Assembly (NCBI RefSeq): GCF_014193515.1
Contig: NZ_BLXX01000013.1
Coordinates: forward strand, 62,001-126,000
DNA: 64,000 bases
Direction of reading: 5' to 3'
Source of the DNA: Geomonas silvestris
GTDB lineage: Bacteria > Desulfobacterota > Desulfuromonadia > Geobacterales > Geobacteraceae
The notes below the pieces were generated by a model that did no database searches, was not told the origin of the DNA, and was given only the letters and a program-made list of their open reading frames with translations. A program made the translations under genes and the position numbers. This document shows positions 37,218 to 46,500 of this stretch, piece by piece. Positions within the stretch are counted from its first letter, which is position 1. Each line of letters opens with the position of its first letter.

Positions 37218-39952
37218 TACTCGTTTTCTTCTTTCTTCTTGCGCGGCGCCCGGGGCTTTTTGGCCTTGGGCTCGCCGGCTTCAGCCTCGGCTGCGGGCGC
37301 TTGAGGAGCCGCGGCGGGTGCCTTGGACCTGGCGGCGCGCTTCTTCGCTGCGGGCGCCTCGGCTGCCGGGGCGGCTGCGGCAGCCGGAGCAGCCTCCCCC
37401 TGGGGCGCCTTCTCGGCCTTTTGAGCCCTGGGCGCTTTGGCCGCCTTGGGAGCCTGCGCCTTTTCCTTTTTGACAGCCGGCGGGGCGGGCTCCGCCGGAG
37501 CCGCCGCAGCGGCCGGGGCCTCGGCGGGGATTGCCTCCTTGGCCTGCTTCGGGGTCTTGGCCTTCGGCGCGCCGCGTTTCTTTGCGGCGCTGACCGGAGC
37601 CGGTTCGCCGGCCTCGGCTGCCGGTGCCGGCTGGGGAGCGGCCGGCTGGGCCTCGGGAGCGGGTTCCGCTGCACCTTTGGCCTTGCGGCGCGGACGGGCG
37701 GGCTTGCCCGCAACGGCCTCGGCCGCAGCCGCGGCGGGGTGCGCTGCAGCCTCCGGCTCGGCGTGAGCCTCGGCTGCCGTTACCCCGGATTCGGCGTGGG
37801 GTGCCTCGCCGGCGGCCTTTTTCTTGCGGCGCGGGCGCTTCTTGGCCTGGGCTTCCCCGGGCTCCTGGCCGGCGGCCGCTTCCGCGCCGGCACTGGGCGC
37901 CTCGGCCGGCGCCGCGGGCTCGGCCGCAGCGTCTGCTTCCGAAAGACCCGCAGCCTCGTGCCCCGCCTCGTGCGACTTGCCGCGCCGTCTCTTGCGCCGC
38001 CGCTTCTTCTTCCCTTCGGAATGCGCCTCGCCTGCGAGTGCCTCGTGCCCTTCGGCCTCAGGCGCCTCGTCGCCAGCCTCGACGCCGGCCTCGGCGGCGG
38101 GTGACCCATCGGCGGCTGCCAGCGCGAGCACCGTCTCGACGGTCGACTCGCCGGCTTGAGCAGCGGCTTCGGCCGCTCCCCCCTTGCGCTTGCGCTTGCG
38201 GCGGCGCTTCTTCTTGTGTTCCTCGTGTTCCCCCTCGATAGACGGGAGCGCCTCGAGTTCCTCTTGGGCACCTTCCGAAGCGGAAAGCGCCTCCTCGAGT
38301 GCCGGCGGGGTCTCCAGCGCGCTCTCCAGGACCGCTTCGGGTTCGGCCTGGGCCTTCCCCTTTTTCTTCTTCTTTTTGCGCCCGTCTCCGGCCTCAGCCT
38401 GGGCAGCCTCTTCCTTGGCGAAGCGCGGCGCAGCTTTCTCGGCGAACTCCTCCTGGGGGACCTTCTCGCGCTTGACCAGTTCGAGCTCCATCTGGTTCAG
38501 GAGGTAGGAGGGCTTCCCCTTCACCGTCACCTCGATGTCGTAATCGCTCTCGATCTGGGAGAGCTCATGGCGCTTGCGGTTCAAGAGGTAGTAGGCGACC
38601 TCCAAGGGCAGGCTCCCCACCACCTCGCCGATGGTCCCCTTGGCGGCGGCCGCGTGCACCTTGCGCAGGAAGGAGAGCGCCATCGCCTCGACCGACTTCA
38701 CCTTGCCGCGCCCGTCGCAGTGCGGGCACTCCAGCGTGCTCGCCTGGTTCAGGGTCTGGCGGATGCGCTGGCGGGACATCTCCAGGAGGCCGAACTCGGA
38801 GATCCGGGAGACGTTCACCCGGGCCTTGTCGGCCTTGAGCGCGCTCTTGAGCGTCTTCTCGACCTCGGCGTTGTGCTTTCTATCGCGCATGTCGATGAAG
38901 TCGATGACGATGAGACCGCCCAGGTCGCGCAGCCTAAGCTGACGGGCGGCCTCCTCGGCCGCTTCCAGGTTGGTCTTGAAGGCGGTGTCCTCGACCCCCT
39001 TCTCGCCGGTGGACTTCCCGGAGTTGACGTCGATGGAGACCAGGGCTTCGGTGGGCTCGATGAAGATGGAACCGCCCGACTTAAGCGGCACCTTCTTCTC
39101 GTAGATCAGGTCGATCTGCTCCTCGAGCTGGTAGCGGGAGAAGATGGGGCGTTTTTCCTGGTGCATCTTGACCAGTTTCTCGAACTTGGGGTCGATCTCC
39201 TTCAGACAGTCGCGGACGTCCTTGAAGACCTCCTTGCTGTCCACCAGCACCTCGTCGATATCGGCCGAGAAGTAGTCGCGGATGGTGCGGATGATGAGCG
39301 CGGACTCCTGGTAGATCATCCCGGCCCCCTTCATGGCCGCCCCCTTCTCGCGCACCCCTTCGTAGAGGGCGATCAGGTTGTCCAGGTCCTTTTGCAGCTC
39401 ATCGCGGGTGCGCCCCATCGCCTCGGTGCGGATGATGTAGCCGTACCCCTCGGGGATGGTCATCTCCGCGATGATCTCCTTGAGTTTCCTGCGCTCCCCC
39501 TCGCTCTCCACCTTGCGGGAGATGCCGGCTGAGTCGCTCCCCGGCATGAGCACCATGTAGCGCCCCGGAAGCGAGACGTAGGTGGTGAGCGCGGACCCCT
39601 TGTTGTCGCGCTCCCCCTTCTCGACCTGCAGCACCAGCTCCTGGCCGCGCCTCAAGACCTCCTGGATGCGGGGGCGGCGGTGCCGCTGGTCCTCCGGGAT
39701 GTCCTCGCGCCACTTCCAGTTCTCCGGGTGCAGCTCGCCCATCTGCAAAAAGCCGAGCTTTTTGAGCCCGACGTCCACGAAGGCCGCCTGCAGCCCCGGT
39801 TCCACGCGCACCACCACACCCTTGTAGATGTTGCCGCGGATCTGTTCATTGCCGGCGATCTCGACATCCAGATCGACCAGGCGTCCGTCCTCCACGATCG
39901 CTACCCGGGCTTCTTCGGCGTGCAGCGCGTTGATCAGCATCTTTTTCGACAT
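37217..39952 (-). CDS. rne: ribonuclease E/G
   Basis: This 911-residue endoribonuclease acts in mRNA decay and rRNA processing. Residues 1-500 form the catalytic half: the S1 domain begins near GNIYKGVVVRVEPGLQAAFV, the Mg site is in VSIDVNSGKSTG with DFIDMRD later, and the Zn-link is ECPHCDGRGK. From about residue 520 to the end it is low complexity, rich in Ala, Glu, Lys and Pro, with Lys/Arg clusters (KKKRRRKRKR) suited to RNA binding or degradosome contacts. The tail is long for an RNase G, so the E-like label is reasonable. An upstream leader of about 290 nt may support autoregulation, as in E. coli. Confidence 0.93.
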   Translation of the reverse strand: MSKKMLINALHAEEARVAIVEDGRLVDLDVEIAGNEQIRGNIYKGVVVRVEPGLQAAFVDVGLKKLGFLQMGELHPENWKWREDIPEDQRHRRPRIQEVLRRGQELVLQVEKGERDNKGSALTTYVSLPGRYMVLMPGSDSAGISRKVESEGERRKLKEIIAEMTIPEGYGYIIRTEAMGRTRDELQKDLDNLIALYEGVREKGAAMKGAGMIYQESALIIRTIRDYFSADIDEVLVDSKEVFKDVRDCLKEIDPKFEKLVKMHQEKRPIFSRYQLEEQIDLIYEKKVPLKSGGSIFIEPTEALVSIDVNSGKSTGEKGVEDTAFKTNLEAAEEAARQLRLRDLGGLIVIDFIDMRDRKHNAEVEKTLKSALKADKARVNVSRISEFGLLEMSRQRIRQTLNQASTLECPHCDGRGKVKSVEAMALSFLRKVHAAAAKGTIGEVVGSLPLEVAYYLLNRKRHELSQIESDYDIEVTVKGKPSYLLNQMELELVKREKVPQEEFAEKAAPRFAKEEAAQAEAGDGRKKKKKKGKAQAEPEAVLESALETPPALEEALSASEGAQEELEALPSIEGEHEEHKKKRRRKRKRKGGAAEAAAQAGESTVETVLALAAADGSPAAEAGVEAGDEAPEAEGHEALAGEAHSEGKKKRRRKRRRGKSHEAGHEAAGLSEADAAAEPAAPAEAPSAGAEAAAGQEPGEAQAKKRPRRKKKAAGEAPHAESGVTAAEAHAEPEAAAHPAAAAAEAVAGKPARPRRKAKGAAEPAPEAQPAAPQPAPAAEAGEPAPVSAAKKRGAPKAKTPKQAKEAIPAEAPAAAAAPAEPAPPAVKKEKAQAPKAAKAPRAQKAEKAPQGEAAPAAAAAPAAEAPAAKKRAARSKAPAAAPQAPAAEAEAGEPKAKKPRAPRKKKEENE

Positions 39953-40619
39953 AGGTTTCTTGTTCCTTTCCTTGGGGGCTCCCCGCGCCGCGAAGCGGTG
40001 TTCATCCGCGCGCTCTGGCCCCGAGATGGTATTTCCTGACCAGCGTTCGGTTCGCCCTCGAAAGTCGTCCTCATGAAGAGGCCGGACTCCCCCTTCCCGC
40101 CCCGGCTCTCTTTTCGAGAGGGTGCCTGGGAGCGAAATCCGCGAGCCAGTCAGTCAATTCGTGATGCCGGCGCTCCGGATGAAGCGCCGGGTGCTTCTAT
40201 ATGCAGCCCCTACCCAGGGGTTGTCATAGCTAATGAAAACCGAGTGATTATAACAGAGTTTATCTCAGTAGCACATAAAAAAGAACAGGTTACGCATACC
40301 AGCGTAGCATTTGGAGCGAAAGCGCGCCACATTCATTGGTGCACCGGCCCGACACGATGCAACGTTGTTTCATAATTTCAGCAAGTTAGCCGAGCGACCG
40401 GGAGGGGCGTTTCCCGCAGGGAGCAAACGGCCGTTTTTTTGCCACGGAGACGCTGAGGACACGGAGAGCGCAACCGAAACGACGACCTATTCGCCCCCCT
40501 CACCCTCTGCAGCGGGAACGGTATCTTCGGGAGAAAGTACCGGCCACTCTAATTATGATTTTGTGCCGCTGGGCTTTTATGGTATTTTGCCGGCGTTCTG
40601 CAGTGAAAGAGGAAAGCCC
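39953..40619. other. 670-nt intergenic region between divergent genes
   Basis: It holds a probable leftward promoter for the RNase gene (40247-40255) and a GCCACGGAGACGCTGAGGAC-type sequence near 40440-40465, a low-complexity word common between genes in such genomes. An open frame at 40073-40375 and the upstream part of the 40311 frame do not look like proteins. I see no other gene. Confidence 0.5.
40247..40255 (-). promoter_or_regulatory. extended -10 promoter for RNase E/G
   Basis: On the minus strand it reads TGTTATAAT: a perfect -10 with the TG extension. There is no good -35, as is usual for extended -10 promoters. It would give a leader of about 290 nt. Confidence 0.45.
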
Positions 40620-41108
40620 ATGCCCGACATCCGGATCGACACCAGCCCGCTTAACACGATCTACCTGGAGATGGGTGCCGCGGTGCAGGATTCGCAGCGG
40701 CTCGAGCTCTACATCACCTTCATCGTCACCCTGCTCGTCGAGTTAAGCGGCGGGACCCTGAGCGAGCGCGAGTTCAGCGGCTACATGGAGAACCTGGGGG
40801 CCCAGACCCTGGGCCGGCTCATCGAGGAGATCAAGCAGAAGGTGGGGTTCACCGACCAGGCGGTGCAGACCCTGCGCAAGGCCCTCAGGGCGCGCAACTT
40901 CCTGATCCACCGCTTCTACAACGACCGCTCGGACCTCCTCTTCACCCAGCCGGGGAGGGAGCAGGCGCTCGGCGAGATCCGGGAGAAGCGCCAGCAGATC
41001 AACGACGCCAATACCATGCTCGATCCGGTGATGAACGACCTGGTCCGCCTGAAGGGGATCGACATCGACCAGTTCCGCTACGAAGCGATGAGCCGGTTCG
41101 AGAACTAA
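40620..41108 (+). CDS. hypothetical protein with HEPN-like RNxxxH motif
   Basis: This is a 162-residue, mainly helical cytoplasmic protein. Residues 92-97 read RNFLIH, followed by RFY. This matches the Rx4H motif, with Asn after Arg, that forms the active site of HEPN ribonucleases. The pattern of helices before it (FIVTLLVELSGG, then LGRLIEEIKQKVG) is consistent with a HEPN bundle. I start at the ATG at 40620, after AGAGGAAAGCCC; the open frame extends much further upstream without protein-like sequence. A nucleotidyltransferase antitoxin partner is absent; the next gene, 9 nt away, is a DUF2721 membrane protein. The function remains unknown. Confidence 0.7.
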   Translation: MPDIRIDTSPLNTIYLEMGAAVQDSQRLELYITFIVTLLVELSGGTLSEREFSGYMENLGAQTLGRLIEEIKQKVGFTDQAVQTLRKALRARNFLIHRFYNDRSDLLFTQPGREQALGEIREKRQQINDANTMLDPVMNDLVRLKGIDIDQFRYEAMSRFEN

Positions 41109-41117
41109 AGGAGCACC

Positions 41118-41684
41118 ATGACAGCAGCCCGCCAGCGCACCCCGCGCCCCCGGTCCGCGGCACTCCTCGTAGCGGCACTCCTCGCCCTTCCCGAAAGTTC
41201 CTGGGGGATCCAGGTGCGCGAATTCCAGAACGTGGGGGCGGTGGCGCACGTGATCCAGCTCTCGGTCGCGCCGGTCTTCCTGCTCACCGCCATCGGCACC
41301 ATGCTGAGCGTGATGACCAGCCGCCTGGGGCGGATCATCGACCGGGCACGGGTGCTGGAGGGGAAACTGGAGAACGCGCCGGACCACTCGGTGCCGCACC
41401 TGCACGCCTACCTCGCCACCCTGTCGCGCCGCGCCGACCTGATCGGGCGGGCCATCACCCTGTGCACCTGCACCGCCGTGGTGGTCTGCAGCGTGATCGC
41501 CCTGTTGTTCATCGGCGACTTCCTGCGCTACGACATGTCGCTCCCCGTGGCGCTTATGTTCATCCTGGGGATGATCCTGTTCGTAGCCGGGCTCTTGAGT
41601 TTCCTGCGCGAGATCTTCATCGCCAAGGCGAGCCTCAAGATCGGCCCGGGCACCCTGCGCCACGGCGCCAACGGAGGCGCTTAA
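41118..41684 (+). CDS. DUF2721 membrane protein
   Basis: This 188-residue inner-membrane protein of the DUF2721 family has the conserved core HVIQLSVAPVFLLTAIGTML followed by TSRLGRIIDRARVLE. An N-terminal signal-like segment (residues 13-30) is followed by one helix near 45-65 and two near 115-165. The ATG at 41118 follows AAAGGAGCACC, 9 nt after the stop of the HEPN-motif gene, so the two form an operon. No biochemical role is known for the family. Confidence 0.88.
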   Translation: MTAARQRTPRPRSAALLVAALLALPESSWGIQVREFQNVGAVAHVIQLSVAPVFLLTAIGTMLSVMTSRLGRIIDRARVLEGKLENAPDHSVPHLHAYLATLSRRADLIGRAITLCTCTAVVVCSVIALLFIGDFLRYDMSLPVALMFILGMILFVAGLLSFLREIFIAKASLKIGPGTLRHGANGGA

Positions 41685-41708
41685 GCCGCCTCACCTGAGG
41701 AGGTGTCT

Positions 41709-42491
41709 ATGCAGCACCCCGCAGCCGGCAGTTTCCCCGTCTTCGACAGCCACTTCCACATCGTCGACCGCCGCTTCCCGCTGGTTCCCAACCAGGGGTA
41801 CCTCCCCGACGACTTCACCTGCGCGGACTACCTCCGGCGCACGGCCGGCCTCAACCTCGTGGGAGGCGCCGTCGTCTCCGGATCCTTCCAGGCGCTCGAC
41901 CAGGCCTACCTTGTGGATGCCCTGGCCACGCTCGGCCCCGCCTTTGTCGGGGTGACCCAGCTGCCGGCTTCGGTGAGCGACGAGGAGCTGAGGCGCCTGG
42001 ACCAGGCGGGTGTGCGGGCGGTCCGTTTCAACGTGAAGCGCGGCGGGTCGGAAGGGGTGGAGCACCTGGAGCGGATGGCCTTCAGGGTCCACGAACTGGT
42101 GGGGTGGCACGTGGAGCTCTACATCGATGCGCGCGACGTGGACGACCTGGCGGCGACCCTGGCGGGGCTGCCGGCGGTGAGCATCGACCACCTGGGGCTC
42201 TCCCGTGAGGGGTTTCCCACCCTTTTGAAGCTGGCGGAGCAGGGGGTGCGGGTCAAGGCGACGGGGTTCGGGCGGGTCGATTTCGAGGTGAAGAGCGCGC
42301 TGAGGGAACTCGCCGCGGCGAACCCCGACGCGCTCATGTTCGGCACCGACCTCCCCTCGACCCGGGCGCCGCGCCCCTACCAGGACCGCGACCTGGAGAC
42401 CGTGATCGAGGCGCTGGGGGAAGAGCTGGCCCGCAAGGCCCTGGCCCACAACGCCCTCGAGTTCTACCGCCCCCGGCAGCGCGCCGCCTGA
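41709..42491 (+). CDS. amidohydrolase-family metal-dependent hydrolase
   Basis: This 260-residue TIM-barrel hydrolase of the amidohydrolase-2 type has the metal-binding HxH in FDSHFHIVD near residue 17, a barrel His in VSIDHLGLS, and the catalytic Asp in MFGTDLPSTR near 220. Relatives act on lactones, decarboxylate aromatic acids or hydrolyse C-N bonds; the substrate is not evident here. The ATG at 41709 is 5 nt after GGAGG and is preferred over a GTG two codons upstream. It follows the DUF2721 gene by 24 nt and probably shares its transcript. Confidence 0.88.
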   Translation: MQHPAAGSFPVFDSHFHIVDRRFPLVPNQGYLPDDFTCADYLRRTAGLNLVGGAVVSGSFQALDQAYLVDALATLGPAFVGVTQLPASVSDEELRRLDQAGVRAVRFNVKRGGSEGVEHLERMAFRVHELVGWHVELYIDARDVDDLAATLAGLPAVSIDHLGLSREGFPTLLKLAEQGVRVKATGFGRVDFEVKSALRELAAANPDALMFGTDLPSTRAPRPYQDRDLETVIEALGEELARKALAHNALEFYRPRQRAA

Positions 42492-42592
42492 TCCTCTTTT
42501 GCTCCGGCTCCTCGTTTTACCCTTCCCGGGCACGTTTCCCGGGGGGCCGAAACTCACGATCCCTCACGGCCCCTCTTTTCCGCGGCAGGCCC

Positions 42593-43309
42593 CTACACTT
42601 CTCCCGAGCCACCCGCGAGTTTCAGGAACTCTCCGGCAAACTGCGGCCCCCGCGCCTCGTCCTCGTGCTTGAAGAAGACGTAGACCTCGCTCCAGCCGAC
42701 GGCCCGGATCCGCTCCAGCCAGCCGGCCAACTGCGCGGCGTCGTACTCCGGACGCCTGAGCCTCAGGTATCCCCACGGGGCGCTCGCCAGAAGCGGCACC
42801 TCGAAGTCGGCCTCCCCCTCGGCGACGCAGAGCGCGATCCCCTTCTCCCGCATGAGGGCGTAGACCTCCTCGTCGAGCCAGGAGCGGTGCCTGAATTCGA
42901 AGGCAACCCGGTAATAGGCCAGGGGGATGCTGCGCAGAAACCCGCGCAACAGGGGGAGGTCCCGGGGAAAGTCGGGGGGGAGCTGGAAAAGTACCGGCCC
43001 CAGGCGCTCCCTGAGAACGCCTGCCACCCCGAGGAAGTAGGAGACCGCCTCCTCGGTGTCGCGCAGGCGCTGCCAGTGGGTGATGCGCTGCGGCGCCTTG
43101 AGTGCGAAGCGAAACGTGGCGGGAACCTGGTCCGACCACCCCTCCAAAAGCTCCGGCTTGGGCATCCGGTGGAAGGTGTTGTTGATCTCCACCGTGGCGA
43201 AGCGCTCCCCGTAGTACCGGAGCATCTGCTTGTCTGCCAGATCGTGCGGGTAAAAGGCCCCTTTCCACTGGGGATAGGAAAAACCGCTGGTGCCGACGTA
43301 GAGTTTCAT
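42593..43309 (-). CDS. DUF72 protein
   Basis: This 238-residue DUF72 (YecE-like) TIM-barrel protein has the family landmarks: an N-terminal YVGTSGFSYPQWKGAFYP, VEINNTFHRMPKPE, FALKAPQRITH, LFQLPPDF and the EFRHRSWLDEE segment. The activity is uncharacterised. The ATG at 43309 follows GGAGGTACGCC, so the upstream extension of the open frame is rejected. It is convergent with the amidohydrolase and stands alone. Confidence 0.93.
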   Translation of the reverse strand: MKLYVGTSGFSYPQWKGAFYPHDLADKQMLRYYGERFATVEINNTFHRMPKPELLEGWSDQVPATFRFALKAPQRITHWQRLRDTEEAVSYFLGVAGVLRERLGPVLFQLPPDFPRDLPLLRGFLRSIPLAYYRVAFEFRHRSWLDEEVYALMREKGIALCVAEGEADFEVPLLASAPWGYLRLRRPEYDAAQLAGWLERIRAVGWSEVYVFFKHEDEARGPQFAGEFLKLAGGSGEV

Positions 43310-43584
43310 GGCGTACCTCCGGCTGCCCCCCGGATTTCCCCCGCCTGCCTGCCGTGAGCCAACGGGATGCCGCAAGGGTTACCGGGAAAGAGCCTGTAAG
43401 AAAATCCACCACAACTACTAAAGTATAAACTGAACCAACCGACAAGGTAATGGCAATTGTTCGCAACGTAGCTGTCACAGTGCCGGGCCCCACCTGTCGC
43501 CCAATCTCACAGAGACCATCGAGGCCCGGATCTGCACCGGCGCATGGCCGGCAGATCCAGATTTTGCAAAGCGAGAAAGAGACG

Positions 43585-46500
43585 ATGGGTACACGACATA
43601 CATTTTGGTCCCTGGTTGCCGCCTGGTCCCTGGCGGCGCTGGTGGCGCTCGCCCCGCCCCAGGCCGCTGCCGCGCCCGCCGCAGGACGCAGGCCGGTCGT
43701 CCTGGTGCTCAACTCGTACCACATCGGCTACGACTGGTCCGACGACGAGTTGGCCGGGGTCCAGAAGGTGCTGGGGAGTTCTCCCTTAACCCCCACCGTC
43801 CTCGTCGAGTACCTCGACTCCAAACGTTTCCCCGGCAAGACCCACTTCTCCCGGGAGGCCGACCTCCTGGCGGCCAAGTTCCGCAACGATCTGCAGCCCG
43901 ACGTCATCCTGGCCATGGACAACGCGGCGCTCGAATTCGCCACCAAGTACCGCCCCACCGTCTTCCCCGGCAAGAGCATCGTGTTCTGCGGCGTGAACGA
44001 CTACGACCCCGCCATGATCGCCGGCGAGTCGAACATCACCGGGATCGCGGAGAACCACGACACCGCCGGGACGCTGGAGCTCGCCCTGCGCCAGTTTCCG
44101 GGGACCCGCGAGGTCCTGGCGGTGCACGACTACACCGACACCGGCCTTGCCATGCGCAACGAGATCCTGAAGACCGCCAAGCGCTTCCCGAACCTCAGGG
44201 TGGTCTCGGCGCCGGAGCAGAGCGTGGAGCAGCTGCAGGAACAGCTCAGGCAGCTGCACGAAGGGCAGCTCGTGGTGCTCCTCTCCTACGTGGCGGAGAA
44301 GTCGGGGCGGATCTTCACCCTGGCGGAGGCCGCCGGCCTGGTCAGCAAGGCGGCCCGGGTCCCGGTCTTCGCGACGCACGCCCCCCAATTGGGACACGGG
44401 GTGCTGGGCGGCATCATGATGACGGGGAAGGCCCAGGGCGAGGCGGCGGCGCGGCTTGCCGAGGCGGTTTTGAAGGGGCAGCGCCCCGAGCAGTACCCGG
44501 TCTTCACCGGGAAGATGTCGAGCCCCATGTTCGATTACCTCCAGCTGGAGCGCTTCGGGCTCAACGCGAAAAAGCAGGAGCTGCCTCCGGGGAGCGTTTT
44601 GATCAACACCCCCGGGGCCTTCTACCGGGTCGACAAGGCGCTGGTCTGGTCCAGCCTCGCCCTGATCGGGATCCTCGCCCTCGCCCTGGTCGCCGTGATC
44701 ATCAACGCCCGGCGCCAGCTGGCGATCCGCGCCCTGGAGGAGGCGAACCACGCCTACCGGCACCTCTTGGACAGCGTGGCCGACAGCATCTACATCTTCG
44801 ACTTTGCCGGCACCATCGTCGAGGCCAACAGCGCCGCGCTGCACAACAGCGGTTATTCGCGGCAGCAGCTCATCGGGCGCCCCATCGCCGACCAGATGTC
44901 CCCGGAGCTGGCGCGGCTCGCACCCGAGCGCCTGGACCAGATCGTCACCCGCGGCTACGCGCTCTTCGAATCGATCCACCTAAGCCGCGAGGGCCGGGAG
45001 GTCCCGGTCGAGATAAACGCCCAGGTGGCCAAGTTCCACGGCGAGCCCTGCATCATCAGCATCACCCGCGACATCACGGCCCGCAAGCAGACCGAGCAGG
45101 AGCTGCGCATCCAGGCGGTGACCCTGGAGGGGGAGATCGCCGAGCGCCAGCAGGTCGAGGAACAGCTGCGCCAGGAGCGCGACAACGTACGCTCGCTCTT
45201 CGACGCCGCGCCGGTCGGGATGCTGCTCATCGACCCGGACCTCCAGGTGATCGACTCCAACTCGGCGCTCTCCCGCCTGATCGGTACCCCCGTGGAGCAG
45301 ATCCTGGGGCTGCAGCCCGGCGTGGCGCTGGACTGCCGCCAGGTACTGACCGGCGGCGGCTGCGGCCGGGCGCCGGACTGCTCCGCCTGCCGGCTGCGCA
45401 ACTGCATCTCTGCCGCCCTGATCCGTGGGTGCGGGACCCGGGGGGTCGAGGTGCAGCACATGCTCCTCAAGGGGCGCCCCCACGAGCAGCTCTGGCTCCG
45501 CTTCAGCGTCGAGCCGGTCTCCTTCGACGGCAAGCGCCACGCGCTGGTCGCCATCGACGACGTAAGCCGCCAGCGCACCATGGAGGAGCAGATACTCTCC
45601 GAGAAGGAGCGTCTGGCCGTGACACTCGCCTCGCTGGGCGAGGGGGTGATCGCCACCGACCCCCAGGGGGCCATCACGCTCATGAACCGCGCCGCGCAGC
45701 AGCTCACCGGCTGGCAGAGCGCACAGGGACTGGGGCAGCCGCTCTCCACGGTGTTCCGGCTGGTCCGCAAGGCAAGCCGGCTTCCGGTCCAGGGGCTGGA
45801 GCGAGTCAGCGACCGGGAGCTGGTACTCGAGGCGGGCGGGCACGTGCTGCTGGTAACCGACGACGGGCGCGAGCTGCACGTCACCGGGAGCATCGCGCCG
45901 CTGCGCGACCAGGAACAGCGCACTATCGGCCAGGTCCTGGTTTTCCGGGACATGACCGAGAAGCACGAGCTGGAAAACGAGCTGTTCCAGGCACGCAAGC
46001 TGGAGTCGCTCGGGGTGCTGGCGGGTGGGCTGGCCCACGACCTCAACAACCTTCTGACCGCCATCATCGGCAACATCTCCATCGCCGAGGTGAAGGCGCG
46101 CGGCAACACCGAGCTGCAGCCGTTTCTGTCCCGTGCCCTCAAGGCCTCCGAGCGCACCGGCGACCTCACCCACCAGCTTCTCACCTTCGCCAAGGGGGGA
46201 GCCCCGGTGAAGAAACTCACCTCGCTGCAAAACCTCGTGAAGGACTCCGCCGAGTTCGCCCTGCGCGGCTCCAACATCCGCTGCGAATACCGGATCCCCG
46301 AGCAGCTCTACCCGGTGGCGGTCGACGTGGGGCAGATGAGCCAGGTGATCAACAACCTGGTGATCAACGCCAAACAGGCGATGCCGGAAGGGGGGATCCT
46401 CACCATCAGCATGGAGAACCTGTCGCGCTACAGCATGGGGGGGGCGCGCCCCGGGCGCTACGTCCGGGTGCAGGTGCAAGACCGCGGGGTCGGCATCCCG

